DNA of 64,000 nt from Leucobacter zeae (lineage in GTDB: Bacteria; Actinomycetota; Actinomycetes; Actinomycetales; Microbacteriaceae). The DNA is taken from assembly GCF_016758175.1 (NCBI RefSeq), contig NZ_QYAB01000001.1, positions 1,075,162-1,139,161 of the forward strand, written 5' to 3'. The notes beneath the pieces were generated by a model, which worked only from the letters and a program-made list of their open reading frames with translations, was not told the origin of the DNA and did not search any database. Positions 34,134-43,610 of this stretch are shown here, one piece after another. The position numbers and the translations under genes are program-made. Each line of letters begins with the position of its first letter. Position 1 is the first letter of the stretch.

Positions 34134-35157
34134 GATCATCGAGAAGACGCTGTCGTACGCCGAGAGCGTGAACGCCGCGCTCGCACGGGCGCTGGAGGAG
34201 CGCCCCGAGGCGCTGCTCTTCGGAGAGGACGTCGCGATCCCCGGCGGGGTGTTCGGGGTCACCAAGGGGCTGCACCGCAGATTCGGAGAGCGCGTGTTCG
34301 ACACGCCGATCTCGGAGTCCGCGATCCTGGGCAGCGCCGTGGGCGCGGCCATGTTCGGCAGACGGCCGATCGTCGAGATCATGTGGGCGGACTTCGCCCT
34401 CGTCGCATTCGACCAGCTCGTCAACCAGGCGGCCAATGTGCGCTACATATCCGGCGGTGCGCTCGCCGCCCCGCTGACGGTGCGCACGCAGCAGGGCAAC
34501 GCCCCGGGGGCGTGCGCCCAGCACTCGCAGTCGCTCGAGGCGCTGTTCGCGCACATCCCCGGGCTGCGCGTCTGCATGCCGGCGACCCACCAGGACGCCT
34601 ACGACCTGCTGCTCAGCGCGATCTGGAGCGACGATCCCACGATCGTCATCGAGAACCGGACGCTCTACCACGGCGAGAAGCGACCGGTGCGCCTCGGCGG
34701 TCCCGTGCAATCGATCGGCGGCGCCGAGCTGCGCCGCTCCGGGGACGACCTCACCGTCGTGACCTGGGGGGCCATGCAGCACCGCGTGCTCGCAGCGGCG
34801 GAGCGCGCAGCGGCGGAGGGCATCGACACCGAGGTGATCGATGCCAGGTGGATCCGACCGCTCGACCTGGGCAGCATCATCGCGAGTGTGCAGCGCACCG
34901 GGCGTCTGCTGGTGGTGCACGAGGCGCACACGACCGGGGGCGTCGGCGCGGAGGTGGTCGCTCGCGTCGTCGAGAGCGGTGCGGCGCTCAGCTCGCCGCC
35001 CGCGCGGCTCGGAGCGCGCGAGACCCGCATCCCCGCGGCCGTCCAGCTGGCAGCGGGCGTCCTCCCGGGCGACGACGACATCCTCGGCGCGATCCGGCGG
35101 CTGGCGCACGACGTGCCCGTCGGAAGAGTCGAAGCGCTGCCGGCGGTCGCGCGATGA
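34126..35157 (+). CDS. ThDP-dependent dehydrogenase E1 beta-type subunit
   Basis: 343 residues, transketolase-like beta chain. The pyrimidine-binding domain contains LLFGEDVAIPGGVFGVTKGL and FDTPISESAILGSAVGAAM; the glutamate in PISE is the conserved activator of ThDP. The C-terminal transketolase domain (about 205-335) has VTWGAMQHRVLAAAE and VVHEAHTTGGVGAEV. It pairs with the preceding alpha subunit to decarboxylate a 2-oxo acid or cleave a diketone/hydroxyketone. The stop overlaps the next ATG (35154-35157). Confidence 0.87.
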   Translation: MPEIIEKTLSYAESVNAALARALEERPEALLFGEDVAIPGGVFGVTKGLHRRFGERVFDTPISESAILGSAVGAAMFGRRPIVEIMWADFALVAFDQLVNQAANVRYISGGALAAPLTVRTQQGNAPGACAQHSQSLEALFAHIPGLRVCMPATHQDAYDLLLSAIWSDDPTIVIENRTLYHGEKRPVRLGGPVQSIGGAELRRSGDDLTVVTWGAMQHRVLAAAERAAAEGIDTEVIDARWIRPLDLGSIIASVQRTGRLLVVHEAHTTGGVGAEVVARVVESGAALSSPPARLGARETRIPAAVQLAAGVLPGDDDILGAIRRLAHDVPVGRVEALPAVAR

Positions 35158-35969
35158 ACGTCGTGGCCATGCCCGTATTCGCCCCGCTGTTCACCCCGGG
35201 CACGGAGCGCGTCGAGGTGCGCTGGCTGACGGTGGAGGCCCCGGTGGATCCCGCAGCGGTCGCGCGCTGCCTGCCGGAGGGACTCGGGGTGCCCGAGACC
35301 CCGACCGTCGGGCTCTGGATCGCCGAGTTCATCGGAGCCGAGTTCCATTCCCCCGACGGCGTCGAACGCCGACCGGACTACCTGCAGGGCGGCGTCTCGC
35401 TGCGCTGCTCGGGCTTCGGCGGCGGGCCCGACGGCGCATACGCCGTGGAGACGTTCGTCGAGGGACTGAACCACGGCATCCTCGGCCGGGAGCTCTTCGG
35501 GCTTCCGAAGAAGCAGGCCTCGACGGTGCGGCTGGAGGAGCGCGCGGACTCCGTCGCGTTCGCCATCGTCTCGGCGCTGGGCGAGGAGCTCGTCTCGGGC
35601 GAGGCCTCGCTCTCGGGCGATCCCGGTGCAGCGGGGACCGCCCCGGCTCCCGCATGGTTCGACCGCCACTGCACGGTGAAGGCCATTCCCAGCGCCGAGG
35701 GCACGGGGTACGACGTCTGCAAGCTCGTCGAGATCCCCTGGCGGCTGACCGCGGATGCGCCCGCGCGCAGCGGCGCGGCGCGGTTCGCCTGGGGCGAGAG
35801 CGAGTCCGATCCGCTGCACCTCTTCGCGCCGACCGGGCCGGCGTCGGCGCGCTATGGCCGAGCCGTGCTCGACATCGGCTTCGGCCGGTACCTCGCCGAG
35901 GCCGTCCCGCCCGAGCCGCTGGGACGGCCGAGCTGGACGAGCGCGACCGGGCGGCGCACCCGCCACTGA
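35154..35969 (+). CDS. Acetoacetate decarboxylase (ADC) superfamily protein
   Basis: 271 residues. The conserved ELFGLPKKQAS segment places Lys119-Lys120 where ADC has its Schiff-base lysine and adjacent lysine, and EGLNHGILGRE matches the ADC glutamate region. Classical ADC decarboxylates acetoacetate; many superfamily members instead act as aldolases/dehydratases on 2-oxo acids. The context of an E1 pair, a transporter and PLP enzymes suggests processing of a beta- or 2-oxo acid intermediate. The gene overlaps E1 beta by four bases. Confidence 0.82.
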   Translation: MNVVAMPVFAPLFTPGTERVEVRWLTVEAPVDPAAVARCLPEGLGVPETPTVGLWIAEFIGAEFHSPDGVERRPDYLQGGVSLRCSGFGGGPDGAYAVETFVEGLNHGILGRELFGLPKKQASTVRLEERADSVAFAIVSALGEELVSGEASLSGDPGAAGTAPAPAWFDRHCTVKAIPSAEGTGYDVCKLVEIPWRLTADAPARSGAARFAWGESESDPLHLFAPTGPASARYGRAVLDIGFGRYLAEAVPPEPLGRPSWTSATGRRTRH

Positions 35970-36010
35970 CCTGATCCGACACCGCATCACCCACAGCAAA
36001 GGAGCTCACG

Positions 36011-37354
36011 ATGACTGCCACCCAGAACCGAACCGAACGCGAGAAGGGGCTCGATCCGTCGCAGTTGCGGGCGATCGTCGCCGCGTGCATCGGCAACTTC
36101 CTCGAATGGTACGAGTTCGTGCTCTACGGCTACTTCGCGGCCGTGTTCGCCGCGCTGTTCTTCCCCCAGGAGGATCCGGCCGTCGCGCTGCTCACCACAT
36201 TCCTCGTCTTCGGGGTCAGCTTCATCATCCGCCCGCTCGGCGGGGTCCTCTTCGGCCTGGTGGGGGACCGGCTCGGGCGCAAGGCGGCGCTCTCGGCGAT
36301 CATCCTGATGATCTCGCTCGCCACGGCGCTGATGGGGCTCGTTCCGCCGTACGCGAGCATCGGCGTGCTCGCACCGGTGCTCATCTTCCTCCTGCGCCTC
36401 GTCCAGGGCCTGTCGGCCGGAGGCGAATGGATGGGAGCCGTCACCTACATCATCGAGACGGCTCCCGCGGGCAAGCGCGCGTGGTACGGGAGCTTCCAGA
36501 CGATCACGATCGTGCTGGGCATGTTCGTGGCGGCGCTCACGTCGCTGCTCATCACGACGTCGATGAGCCCTGAGGCGGTGCACGCGTGGGGCTGGCGGAT
36601 CCCGTTCCTCGTCGCCCTTCCGCTCGGGCTCATCGGCCTCTACATGCGCCTGCGGCTCGCGGATCCGGCCGAGTTCACCGAGGCGAAGGCGGAAGCGGAT
36701 CACGGCGCTCAGGGCCCGCGGTCGCCGCTCTCCCGGGTCCTCCGCGAGCACTGGCGCTCGGTGCTGCTGGTCGCCGGGCTCGTCGCATCTCCGACCATGT
36801 GCACCTATGTGCTGCTGGTCTGGGGCCCGACCTTCTTCGCCGGGCAGCTCGGCTACTCCGACGCTGAAGCGCGCAACATCGGGCTGGTCTCGATGCTCGT
36901 GCTCGTCGTGCTGGTGCTCGCGTTCGCGAAGGCGTGCGACCGCTTCGGACGCCGGCCGTTCATCCGGTGGGGAGCGGCACTCGTCATCGTCGCCACCCCG
37001 GTCGGGTTCCTCCTGCTGCACTCGCACGCGGTGGGTCTTGCGATCCTCGGGATCGGGCTGATCCTCGTCGGCGACGCCATGATGCTGGCCGCGCAGCCCG
37101 CGCTGTTCGCCGAGCTCTTCCCCACGGCGCAGCGCTACAGCGGGCTCGCCGTGGGGTACAACCTCGGCGTCGTGCTCTTCGGAGGGCTCGGTCCGCTCGT
37201 GGCACAGGCCCTCGTGACCGCGACCGGGTCGAGCTGGTCGCCGTCGTGGTACCTCATGGGCGGAGCCGCGATCAGCCTCATCGCGGCGCTCTTCACCCCC
37301 GAGACGAAGCACGCCGAGCTCCGCACCGGCGCGATCCGGGTGGCCTCCGAATGA
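36011..37354 (+). CDS. MFS transporter, MHS family
   Basis: 447 residues, 12 membrane helices. It begins with the MHS pattern ACIGNFLEWYEFVLYGYFAA and has the loop 2-3 motif GLVGDRLGRKAAL and GLSAGGEWMGAVTY. It should take up an organic acid or zwitterion by proton symport, most likely the substrate of the surrounding catabolic operon. AAAGGAG lies eight bases before the ATG, like the MHS gene at 9788. Its stop overlaps the next ATG (37351-37354). Confidence 0.9.
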   Translation: MTATQNRTEREKGLDPSQLRAIVAACIGNFLEWYEFVLYGYFAAVFAALFFPQEDPAVALLTTFLVFGVSFIIRPLGGVLFGLVGDRLGRKAALSAIILMISLATALMGLVPPYASIGVLAPVLIFLLRLVQGLSAGGEWMGAVTYIIETAPAGKRAWYGSFQTITIVLGMFVAALTSLLITTSMSPEAVHAWGWRIPFLVALPLGLIGLYMRLRLADPAEFTEAKAEADHGAQGPRSPLSRVLREHWRSVLLVAGLVASPTMCTYVLLVWGPTFFAGQLGYSDAEARNIGLVSMLVLVVLVLAFAKACDRFGRRPFIRWGAALVIVATPVGFLLLHSHAVGLAILGIGLILVGDAMMLAAQPALFAELFPTAQRYSGLAVGYNLGVVLFGGLGPLVAQALVTATGSSWSPSWYLMGGAAISLIAALFTPETKHAELRTGAIRVASE

Positions 37355-38394
37355 GCGGCGCGGACGCGGGGACGATGCTCGCGCTCGTGCATGGCGGGGC
37401 ACCGGGACTCGACGGCCTGCGGGTCGTGCGAACGGCCCGGCCCGAGGCCGGGGCCGGACGGGTGCTCGTCTCGATCGACTACGCCGGTCTCAACCGTCAC
37501 GAACTCTTCACGGCATTGCGCCGCGACGGCAGCGAGCCCGATCAGATCCTCGGCGCCGACGCAGTGGGTCGGATCGTGGACGCGACGGACGGTCGGCGCG
37601 CGGACTCGCCCGTGCCGGGGGAGCGGGTGCTCCTCGATCCGACGCTCAACTGGCCCGAGCGGGCGATCGTCCCCGAGCATCCCGACATTCTCGGGGGCCG
37701 AGCGCCAGGAACGTTCGCCGAGTACGTGACGGTTCCCGAGGCGAACGTGCATCTCGCCCCGGCGCACTTGACCGGACCGGAGGCTGGCGCGCTCGGGCTG
37801 GGCGCCGTGACCGCCTACCGTGCGCTGTTCAGCGTCGGCGGCCTGGCCGCCGGAGAACACGTCCTCATCCCCGGCATCGGCAGCGGGGTCGGTCTGCTCG
37901 CCCTGGATCTGGCGGTCGCCGCCGGAGCCCGGGTCTCCGTGACGAGTCGGAGCGCCGAGAAGCGCGAGTTCGCGCTCGCGCGCGGCGCCGACGCCGCGAT
38001 GGCCAGCGACGAGATCGAATCGGCCGAGCTCGCACCGGTCGACCTCGTGATCGACACGGTGGGCGCGGCGAGCGTGCCCGCCGCGCTCGGCAGACTGCGA
38101 CCGGGCGGCCGACTCGTGACGCTCGGAGCGACCACCGGCGCCGAGATCGGCCTGTCGCTGCGCCGGCTGTTCTTCGCGCAGGTGGCGATACTCGGCACCT
38201 CCGTGGGCAGCGCGGAGGAGTTCCGGTCCATGCTGGAGTTCGTGCGCGAGCACCGCATCAGACCCGTCATCGACGCCGTGCACCCGCTGGAGTCCGCGGC
38301 CGCCGTCATCCGCGCGAGCGCCGATGGCCGGTCGCTCGGGAAGACCGTGTTCCGAATGCCGGGGGCCGCTGACACCGAAGGAGTGCACTCATGA
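37351..38394 (+). CDS. Medium-chain dehydrogenase/reductase (zinc-free quinone-reductase-like)
   Basis: 347 residues. GroES-like N-terminal domain with SIDYAGLNRHELFTALRR and ILGADAVGRIVDA, and Rossmann domain with IPGIGSGVGLLALDLAVAAG and DLVIDTVGAASVPAALGRLRPGGRLV. The structural zinc cysteines and the His/Cys of zinc-dependent alcohol dehydrogenases are absent, so an NADPH:quinone reductase or enoyl reductase-like reaction is more likely. It is coupled to the transporter and to the Rid protein (38391-38394). Confidence 0.82.
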   Translation: MSGADAGTMLALVHGGAPGLDGLRVVRTARPEAGAGRVLVSIDYAGLNRHELFTALRRDGSEPDQILGADAVGRIVDATDGRRADSPVPGERVLLDPTLNWPERAIVPEHPDILGGRAPGTFAEYVTVPEANVHLAPAHLTGPEAGALGLGAVTAYRALFSVGGLAAGEHVLIPGIGSGVGLLALDLAVAAGARVSVTSRSAEKREFALARGADAAMASDEIESAELAPVDLVIDTVGAASVPAALGRLRPGGRLVTLGATTGAEIGLSLRRLFFAQVAILGTSVGSAEEFRSMLEFVREHRIRPVIDAVHPLESAAAVIRASADGRSLGKTVFRMPGAADTEGVHS

Positions 38395-38801
38395 TCGTGA
38401 CCGGAGGCAACCCCGAAGCTCTCGCGCCGCCGATCGGACCGTTCCGGCATTACACGGTCGTGCCGGCAGGGCATCGGCTCGTCTACCTCTCGGGACAGGT
38501 GGGCCAGGATCGGAACGGGGTGCTCGCCCCCGGGGGATGCGCGGCGCAGACCGCTCAGACCTTCCGCAACCTCGAGCTGCTCCTCGGCGAGATCGGGGCG
38601 ACCCCTGCGCACGTGGTCAAGCTCTTCACGATCGTCGCCGGCAGCGGGAACTTCCGCGAGTTCTCCAGGGCCCGTGCGGAGGTCTTCGCGCGCTGGTACC
38701 CGGATCAGGATTATCCGGCGCACTCGGCATTCGTCGCCGCAGAGCTCGCGGCACCCGATCTCCTCGTGGAGATCGAGGCCGTCGTCGCGGTGCCGATGTG
38801 A
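38391..38801 (+). CDS. RidA/YjgF-family protein
   Basis: 136 residues, typical Rid length, forming trimers that deaminate reactive enamine/imine intermediates. Visible are LVYLSGQVGQD, GGCAAQTAQTFRNLELLLGE, and the C-terminal VEIEAVVAVP strand. The position where canonical RidA has its essential arginine before the last strand reads YPAHSAF, so the arginine appears to be replaced by histidine. The protein may therefore be one of the Rid subgroups with another activity. It is coupled to the PLP enzyme that follows. Confidence 0.82.
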   Translation: MIVTGGNPEALAPPIGPFRHYTVVPAGHRLVYLSGQVGQDRNGVLAPGGCAAQTAQTFRNLELLLGEIGATPAHVVKLFTIVAGSGNFREFSRARAEVFARWYPDQDYPAHSAFVAAELAAPDLLVEIEAVVAVPM

Positions 38802-39913
38802 CCCCCGACGAGTTCCGCCGAGCGGTTCCCGCGCTCGAGCGCTGGGCGTGGCTCGACACTCCGGGCTCCGCGCCTGCTGCCGCTCCGGTCGCCTCCGCGC
38901 TCCGGCGCGCGATCGACGACCAGCTGTCGGGCGAGTTCGACTGGACCGAGTGGGACGCGGCGGCGGACCGCGCCAGGGCCGCGTTCGCCGCGTGGTTCGG
39001 CGTGCCCGAGCAGACGGTCGCCACGGTCGGGTCGCTCGCGGAGGCCGCCGCCACGGTCGCGCGGTTCCGCAGGCCGGGGCGCGCGCTCCTCGCGGCGGAT
39101 GAGTTCCAGAGCCTCCTCCTGCCCTTCGTCGCCGAGGCGGCGCGCTCGGCGCGGCGGCCGGTCGAACTCGTCGAACCCGTGCCCGGGCGGAGCCGGAGCG
39201 ACGGCCTGCTCGATCGAATCCGGCCGGGTGTCTCCCTGGTCGCCGTGTCGGAGACGACGACACTGGACGGGGAGCGGATCGACCTCGCCGCGCTGCGCTC
39301 CCGCTCGGACGAGGTGGGCGCCGAGCTCTTCGTCAACGGGACGCAGAGCCTCGGCGCGCTGCGGCCTCCGTCTCATGACGTCGCGCCCGACTTCTACGCC
39401 GTGCACGGGTACAAATGGATGCTCGCCCCGCGCGGAGCGGCGTGGCTCGTCGCGACCGCCGAATCGGGGGAGCGGCTCGCGTCGATCGCGCCCGGGTGGA
39501 AGACCGCAGCAGGATCGGAGGGCCTCTTCGGCGGCCGTCCGCTGCGCACCCGTTCGCTCGCCCGCTGCGACACGTCGCAGGCCTGGCTCCCCTGGATCGG
39601 TGCGGAGGCCGCGATCGGGCTCCTCTCCGCGCTCGATGCCGGCGCGGTCGAGGCGCGCGCCGTCGGGCTCGCCGATCGATTCGAGGAGTGCGCCCGTGCG
39701 CTCGGGGCGATTCCCGTCCGCTCGGGTCCGGGCTCGCACATCCGCGTCGTGGAGGTGGCCGATCCGCGGGGCCTCGACGCCGACCTCGCGGAGGCGGACG
39801 TTCGCGCGCGGGTCACCGGGAACCGGCTCCGGGTCGGCGTGCACGGCTTCAACGACGAGTCGGACATCGAACGCGTGGTGGCGGTGCTCGCCCGCCGCGC
39901 GAACCGTCGGTGA
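38798..39913 (+). CDS. Class V PLP-dependent enzyme (aminotransferase/kynureninase/desulfurase fold)
   Basis: 371 residues. The PLP lysine is Lys206 in YAVHGYKWMLAPRG, preceded by the Asp/His-like region ELFVNGTQSLGALRP; the substrate domain continues to HGFNDESDIERVVAVLA. The first 60 residues (DTPGSAPAAAPVASALRRAI) match the start of class V enzymes. The reaction could be transamination, lyase or desulfuration; a desulfurase-type catalytic cysteine is not evident. GTG 38798 overlaps the Rid stop. This is the last gene of the operon. Confidence 0.8.
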   Translation: MTPDEFRRAVPALERWAWLDTPGSAPAAAPVASALRRAIDDQLSGEFDWTEWDAAADRARAAFAAWFGVPEQTVATVGSLAEAAATVARFRRPGRALLAADEFQSLLLPFVAEAARSARRPVELVEPVPGRSRSDGLLDRIRPGVSLVAVSETTTLDGERIDLAALRSRSDEVGAELFVNGTQSLGALRPPSHDVAPDFYAVHGYKWMLAPRGAAWLVATAESGERLASIAPGWKTAAGSEGLFGGRPLRTRSLARCDTSQAWLPWIGAEAAIGLLSALDAGAVEARAVGLADRFEECARALGAIPVRSGPGSHIRVVEVADPRGLDADLAEADVRARVTGNRLRVGVHGFNDESDIERVVAVLARRANRR

Positions 39914-39984
39914 GGCGGACGCCCGCCCGTCGGGCGCCCCGAGCCCCCCTTGTCGGCTCGCGCACTCGGGCGTACCGTGACAGC

Positions 39985-40260
39985 ATGTGCCGCAGCATCC
40001 ACACCCTCCACAATTTCGAGCCGGCCGCCACCTCGGACGAGGTGCGTGCGGCGGCCCTCCAGTACGTGCGCAAGATCGCCGGCACGACGAGGCCGTCGCG
40101 CGCGAACACGGAGGCCTTCGACCGCGCCGTCGCCGAGATCGCGGCGGCCACGCAGCGCCTGCTCGACGAGCTCGTCGCGGTGCGTCCTCCGAAGAACCGC
40201 GAGGAGGAGGCCGAGAAGCGGCGCGAGCGCGCCATCGCGTCCGGCCGCTACGACCGCTGA
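39985..40260 (+). CDS. DUF2277 family protein
   Basis: 91 residues. It begins MCRSIHTLHNFEPAATSDEV, the hallmark of DUF2277, small cytosolic helical proteins of unknown function, ending in a highly charged helix (PKNREEEAEKRRERAI). ATG 39985 lies six bases after TACCGT (39973-39978), so the transcript is leaderless. It stands between the catabolic operon and the trehalose gene. Confidence 0.85.
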   Translation: MCRSIHTLHNFEPAATSDEVRAAALQYVRKIAGTTRPSRANTEAFDRAVAEIAAATQRLLDELVAVRPPKNREEEAEKRRERAIASGRYDR

Positions 40261-40368
40261 TCGCGGCCCATAGGGCATGCCGGCCGCGCGCGGCAACCCC
40301 AGGTCACACCCGGCCACCGCCTGAGCTCTCCCCGCTACACTTCGAGGTGAGCGCACGGGAGGGGATCG

Positions 40369-42663
40369 ATGACTGGGATGCAGGACATGACCGGCGGGCG
40401 CGAGCTCGTGATGGTGTCGAACCGCCTTCCCGTCGACCGGGTCGTCGACGAGGCAGGCAACACTTCGTGGCGCACGTCGCCCGGCGGCCTGGTGACCGCC
40501 GTGGAGCCCATCGTGCAGTCCCTCGGCTGCGTGTGGGTCGGGTGGGCCGGCAGCGCGGGCGAGCGGCTCGACCCCTTCGACATCGACACGATGCACCTCG
40601 TGCCGGTCGAGCTGAGCGAGGAGGACATCGAGCTCTACTACGAGGGCTTCTCCAACGGAACGCTGTGGCCGTTGTACCACGACGTGATCGCCCAGCCCGA
40701 GTACCACCGCGAGTGGTGGGATCGCTACCGCAAGGTCAACCGACGCTTCGCCGAGCACGTCGCCGAGGTCGCTTCGGAGGGGGCGATCGTGTGGGTGCAC
40801 GACTATCAGCTGCAGCTGGTGCCCGCCATGCTGCGGGAGCTGCGCCCCGACCTCACGATCGCATTCTTCCTCCATATCCCGTTCCCGCCGAGCCGCCTCT
40901 TCGCGCAGCTGCCGTGGCGTCGGAAGATCGTGGAGGGCCTGTTGGGGGCCGACGTCATCGGGTTCCAGCAGACGACCGACGCCGTCGCCTTCCGCCTCAC
41001 CGTCGAGCGGTACACCCGGGCCCCGGCGCTCGGCAACACCATCATGATCCCCGAGACCGCCGACGCGCCCTCGCGCACGGTGCTCGCGCAGGAGTTCCCG
41101 ATCTCGATCGACGCCGAATCGTTCGCCGCGACCGCGAGGCGGCCCGAGATCATCGAGCGCGCCCGGAGGATCCGAGAGGACCTCGGCGATCCGCGCACGG
41201 TGATGCTGGGGGTGGACCGCCTCGACTACACCAAGGGGATCCGGCATCGGCTCAAGGCGTTCGACGAACTGCTCGCCGACGGGGAGATCGATCCGACCGA
41301 CACCGTGTTCGTGCAGGTCGCGAGTCCCAGCCGCGAGCGCGTGGACGCCTACCGGCAGTTGCGCGACGAGGTCGAGGGCACGGTGGGGCGGGTGAACGGC
41401 GCCCACGGCACGATCGGTCGCGCCCCGCTCGTCTACCTCCACCGCGGGTTCTCGCGCGACGAGATGGTCGCCCTCTACCTCGCTGCGGACGTGCTGCTCG
41501 TCACGCCGCTGCGCGACGGCATGAACCTCGTGGCGAAGGAGTACGCGGTCTGCCGCGCGGACGACCGCGGGGTGCTCGTGCTCAGCGAGTTCGCCGGCGC
41601 TGCCGACGAGCTGCGCGACGCCCTGCTCGTCAACCCGCACGACATCGAAGGCCTCAAAGCGGCGATCGTGCGCGCGGCCCATATGCCCGAGGAGGAGCAG
41701 CGCAGGCGCATGCGCCGGCTGCGCCGCGCCGTCTACGACAACGATGTCGCGCATTGGGCGGCGGGGTACCTCGGGGCGGTGCAGGCCGCGGCGGAGGCGA
41801 AGCAGGCCGAGCCCGGGGGGCTCGTCACCGAGCCCGTGCAGGTGATGACCTCGTTCGTGCCCCGCAGCATCGAAGACCGTGTCCGACGTCTCGCAGCGCT
41901 GCCGTCCCTCCTCATCGCGACGGATTTCGACGGCACGGTGGCGCCCATCGTGTCGCGTCCCCAAGACGCCCGGATCCTGTCCCGGGCGCAGCGCGCGCTC
42001 GACGTCCTGCAGGAATCGGGCGGTGTCCGGGTCGCCCTGCTGACGGGCCGCTCGCTGTCGGGCCTCGCCGAGACCGGCGTCCGTTCCGAGGGATGGGTGG
42101 TCTCGGGTTCTCACGGCTCCGAGCTCGTCGGTCTCGACGCCGCGGAGGCCGGGCAGGCCCCCGTCGACGGGCCGCTCACCGACGCCGAACAGCAGGCGCT
42201 CGCGCGGGTCACCCGGCGCTTCGAGCGGATCTTCGGATCGGAGCCCGGGGTGCGCCTCGAGATCAAGCCGTTCGGGCTCGCCATGCACACGCGCGAGGTC
42301 CCGGATCCCGAGCAGGCGGAGGAACTGCTCGCCGCCGCGGTCGTGCTGGGCGAGGCCGAGGGCATGCACGTGCGCGAGGGCAAGATGGTGCGCGAGTTCT
42401 CGGTGCGCTCCTCCGATAAGGGGACCGTGCTGCAGCGCATTCGCGCGGCGCTCCCTGCCGGCCCGGTGCTCTTCCTCGGCGACGACGTGACCGACGAGGA
42501 CGTGTTCCGCGTGCTCGGGCCCGACGACGTCGGCATCAAGGTCGGCCCGGGGGAGACGCGCGCGGGCGAGCGGGTGCCCGACCCGCACACGGCGGCTGCG
42601 GTGCTCGCGCTCCTCGCCGAGCTGCGCACCGGGATCGTGATCGGGTCGAGCGCTCCCTCCTGA
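40369..42663 (+). CDS. otsAB: Fused trehalose-6-phosphate synthase / trehalose-phosphatase
   Basis: 764 residues. Residues ~10-470 are a GT20 trehalose-6-phosphate synthase: [19 protein letters not shown], the acceptor segment [15 protein letters not shown], and the sugar-nucleotide site [12 protein letters not shown] through [14 protein letters not shown]. Residues ~505-760 are an OtsB HAD phosphatase with DFDGT at 519-523 and the metal-binding [10 protein letters not shown] around 704. Together they convert UDP-glucose and glucose 6-phosphate to trehalose. A TACACT -10 box (40336-40341) and GGGAGGGG site precede the ATG. Fusion makes this a one-gene stress-osmolyte pathway. Confidence 0.95.
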   Translation: MTGMQDMTGGRELVMVSNRLPVDRVVDEAGNTSWRTSPGGLVTAVEPIVQSLGCVWVGWAGSAGERLDPFDIDTMHLVPVELSEEDIELYYEGFSNGTLWPLYHDVIAQPEYHREWWDRYRKVNRRFAEHVAEVASEGAIVWVHDYQLQLVPAMLRELRPDLTIAFFLHIPFPPSRLFAQLPWRRKIVEGLLGADVIGFQQTTDAVAFRLTVERYTRAPALGNTIMIPETADAPSRTVLAQEFPISIDAESFAATARRPEIIERARRIREDLGDPRTVMLGVDRLDYTKGIRHRLKAFDELLADGEIDPTDTVFVQVASPSRERVDAYRQLRDEVEGTVGRVNGAHGTIGRAPLVYLHRGFSRDEMVALYLAADVLLVTPLRDGMNLVAKEYAVCRADDRGVLVLSEFAGAADELRDALLVNPHDIEGLKAAIVRAAHMPEEEQRRRMRRLRRAVYDNDVAHWAAGYLGAVQAAAEAKQAEPGGLVTEPVQVMTSFVPRSIEDRVRRLAALPSLLIATDFDGTVAPIVSRPQDARILSRAQRALDVLQESGGVRVALLTGRSLSGLAETGVRSEGWVVSGSHGSELVGLDAAEAGQAPVDGPLTDAEQQALARVTRRFERIFGSEPGVRLEIKPFGLAMHTREVPDPEQAEELLAAAVVLGEAEGMHVREGKMVREFSVRSSDKGTVLQRIRAALPAGPVLFLGDDVTDEDVFRVLGPDDVGIKVGPGETRAGERVPDPHTAAAVLALLAELRTGIVIGSSAPS

Positions 42664-42799
42664 CCCGCGTGCTTCGCGCTCGCGACCGTGCCCTCACACA
42701 CCGGCGGCCGCGATGCAAGCCCCTCCCATCCTCTCCGGGCTCACGGAATGCTGGTGCGCAAGCCCGGTCGACGGGATCGATTGCACGAGGGGGGAACCG

Positions 42800-43282
42800 A
42801 TGACCCAGCAGAAGCTGACCACGCCCGAAGAGCTCTTCCACTACCAGCTCCGCAGCGCACGCACGATGGAGGATCACTCCCTGGAAGCGCTGGACGTGCT
42901 CCACGGCGCAGCGAAGGACGCCAAGATTAAGAAGCTGTTCAGCCACCACGCCGACGAGACGCGCGAGCAGATCGCCAAGCTGGAGCAGGTGTTCGGCCTC
43001 ATGGGCTTCGATGTCACGACCGCGCCGTCGCCCAGCACGACCGGCATCTCGAAGCAGGCAGAGTCGCTGCTCGAGCGGTCGGACGCGCAGCTGCACGACT
43101 GCGTGGCGCTGGCGAGCGCGCTCGGCAACGAGCACTTCGAGATCTCGGCCTACCAGGGCCTGATCCTGCAGGCGGGGTCGCTCGGCTCCGCCGACGCCGC
43201 GAAGCTGCTCGAGGAGAACCTCGACCAGGAGACGCACACGAGCGAGGAGCTCCGCGCGGCGCTGCAGGAGCTGCTGAGCTGA
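42800..43282 (+). CDS. DUF892 (YciE/YciF-like) ferritin-like protein
   Basis: 160 residues, four-helix-bundle composition with repeated D/E-x-x-H: SHHADETREQIAKLEQVF in helix 2, ALGNEHFEISAYQGL in helix 3, LEENLDQETHTSEEL in helix 4. DUF892 proteins bind a di-iron centre and are induced in stress. ATG 42800 follows GAGGGGGGAA. It lies 136 bases downstream of the trehalose gene in the same direction. Confidence 0.87.
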   Translation: MTQQKLTTPEELFHYQLRSARTMEDHSLEALDVLHGAAKDAKIKKLFSHHADETREQIAKLEQVFGLMGFDVTTAPSPSTTGISKQAESLLERSDAQLHDCVALASALGNEHFEISAYQGLILQAGSLGSADAAKLLEENLDQETHTSEELRAALQELLS

Positions 43283-43370
43283 AGACGGTCGACCGGTGCC
43301 GCTCCGGGAGCGCTGCGCTCGGCGCGGCACCGGAGCACGGATCGATCGCATGAGGGGAGAGGAGCCTGAC

Positions 43371-43610
43371 ATGGCCGACATCTGGGACCAGAACGAGGAG
43401 CTCGACGCAGAGGAGGAGCTCGTCGTCACCGATATCAGGGACGACCGGGACGAGGCCGCGGTGGACGCCGAGACCGCGGCGGTGACCGAGGACGATGTCG
43501 AGATCCCGCCTGGCGAGACCCCGCGAGACGCGCTCGAGGCTCTCGGTGAGGACGTGGCGTCGTCCCCCGCGCAGCGCGGGCACGATGAGGAGGCCCAGGG
43601 TGGGCGCTGA
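43371..43610 (+). CDS. Small acidic protein, probably disordered
   Basis: 79 residues, rich in Asp/Glu (about 40 percent), with no hydrophobic core and no recognised family. AGGGGAGAGGAG lies before ATG 43371, a very strong ribosome binding site that supports it as a real gene. The reading frame overlaps the start of the ybdK-type gene by 11 to 26 bases depending on which start the latter uses, so the two are likely coupled. Confidence 0.6.
   Translation: MADIWDQNEELDAEEELVVTDIRDDRDEAAVDAETAAVTEDDVEIPPGETPRDALEALGEDVASSPAQRGHDEEAQGGR

Noticed and set aside
39394..42588. 1064-codon open frame on the minus strand
   Set aside because: It is antisense to the class V PLP enzyme and otsAB, whose protein motifs are unmistakable; long antisense frames are expected at this GC content.
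42713..42799. Longer start for the DUF892 gene
   Set aside because: The upstream frame lacks family similarity, and ATG 42800 has a GAGGGGGG site.
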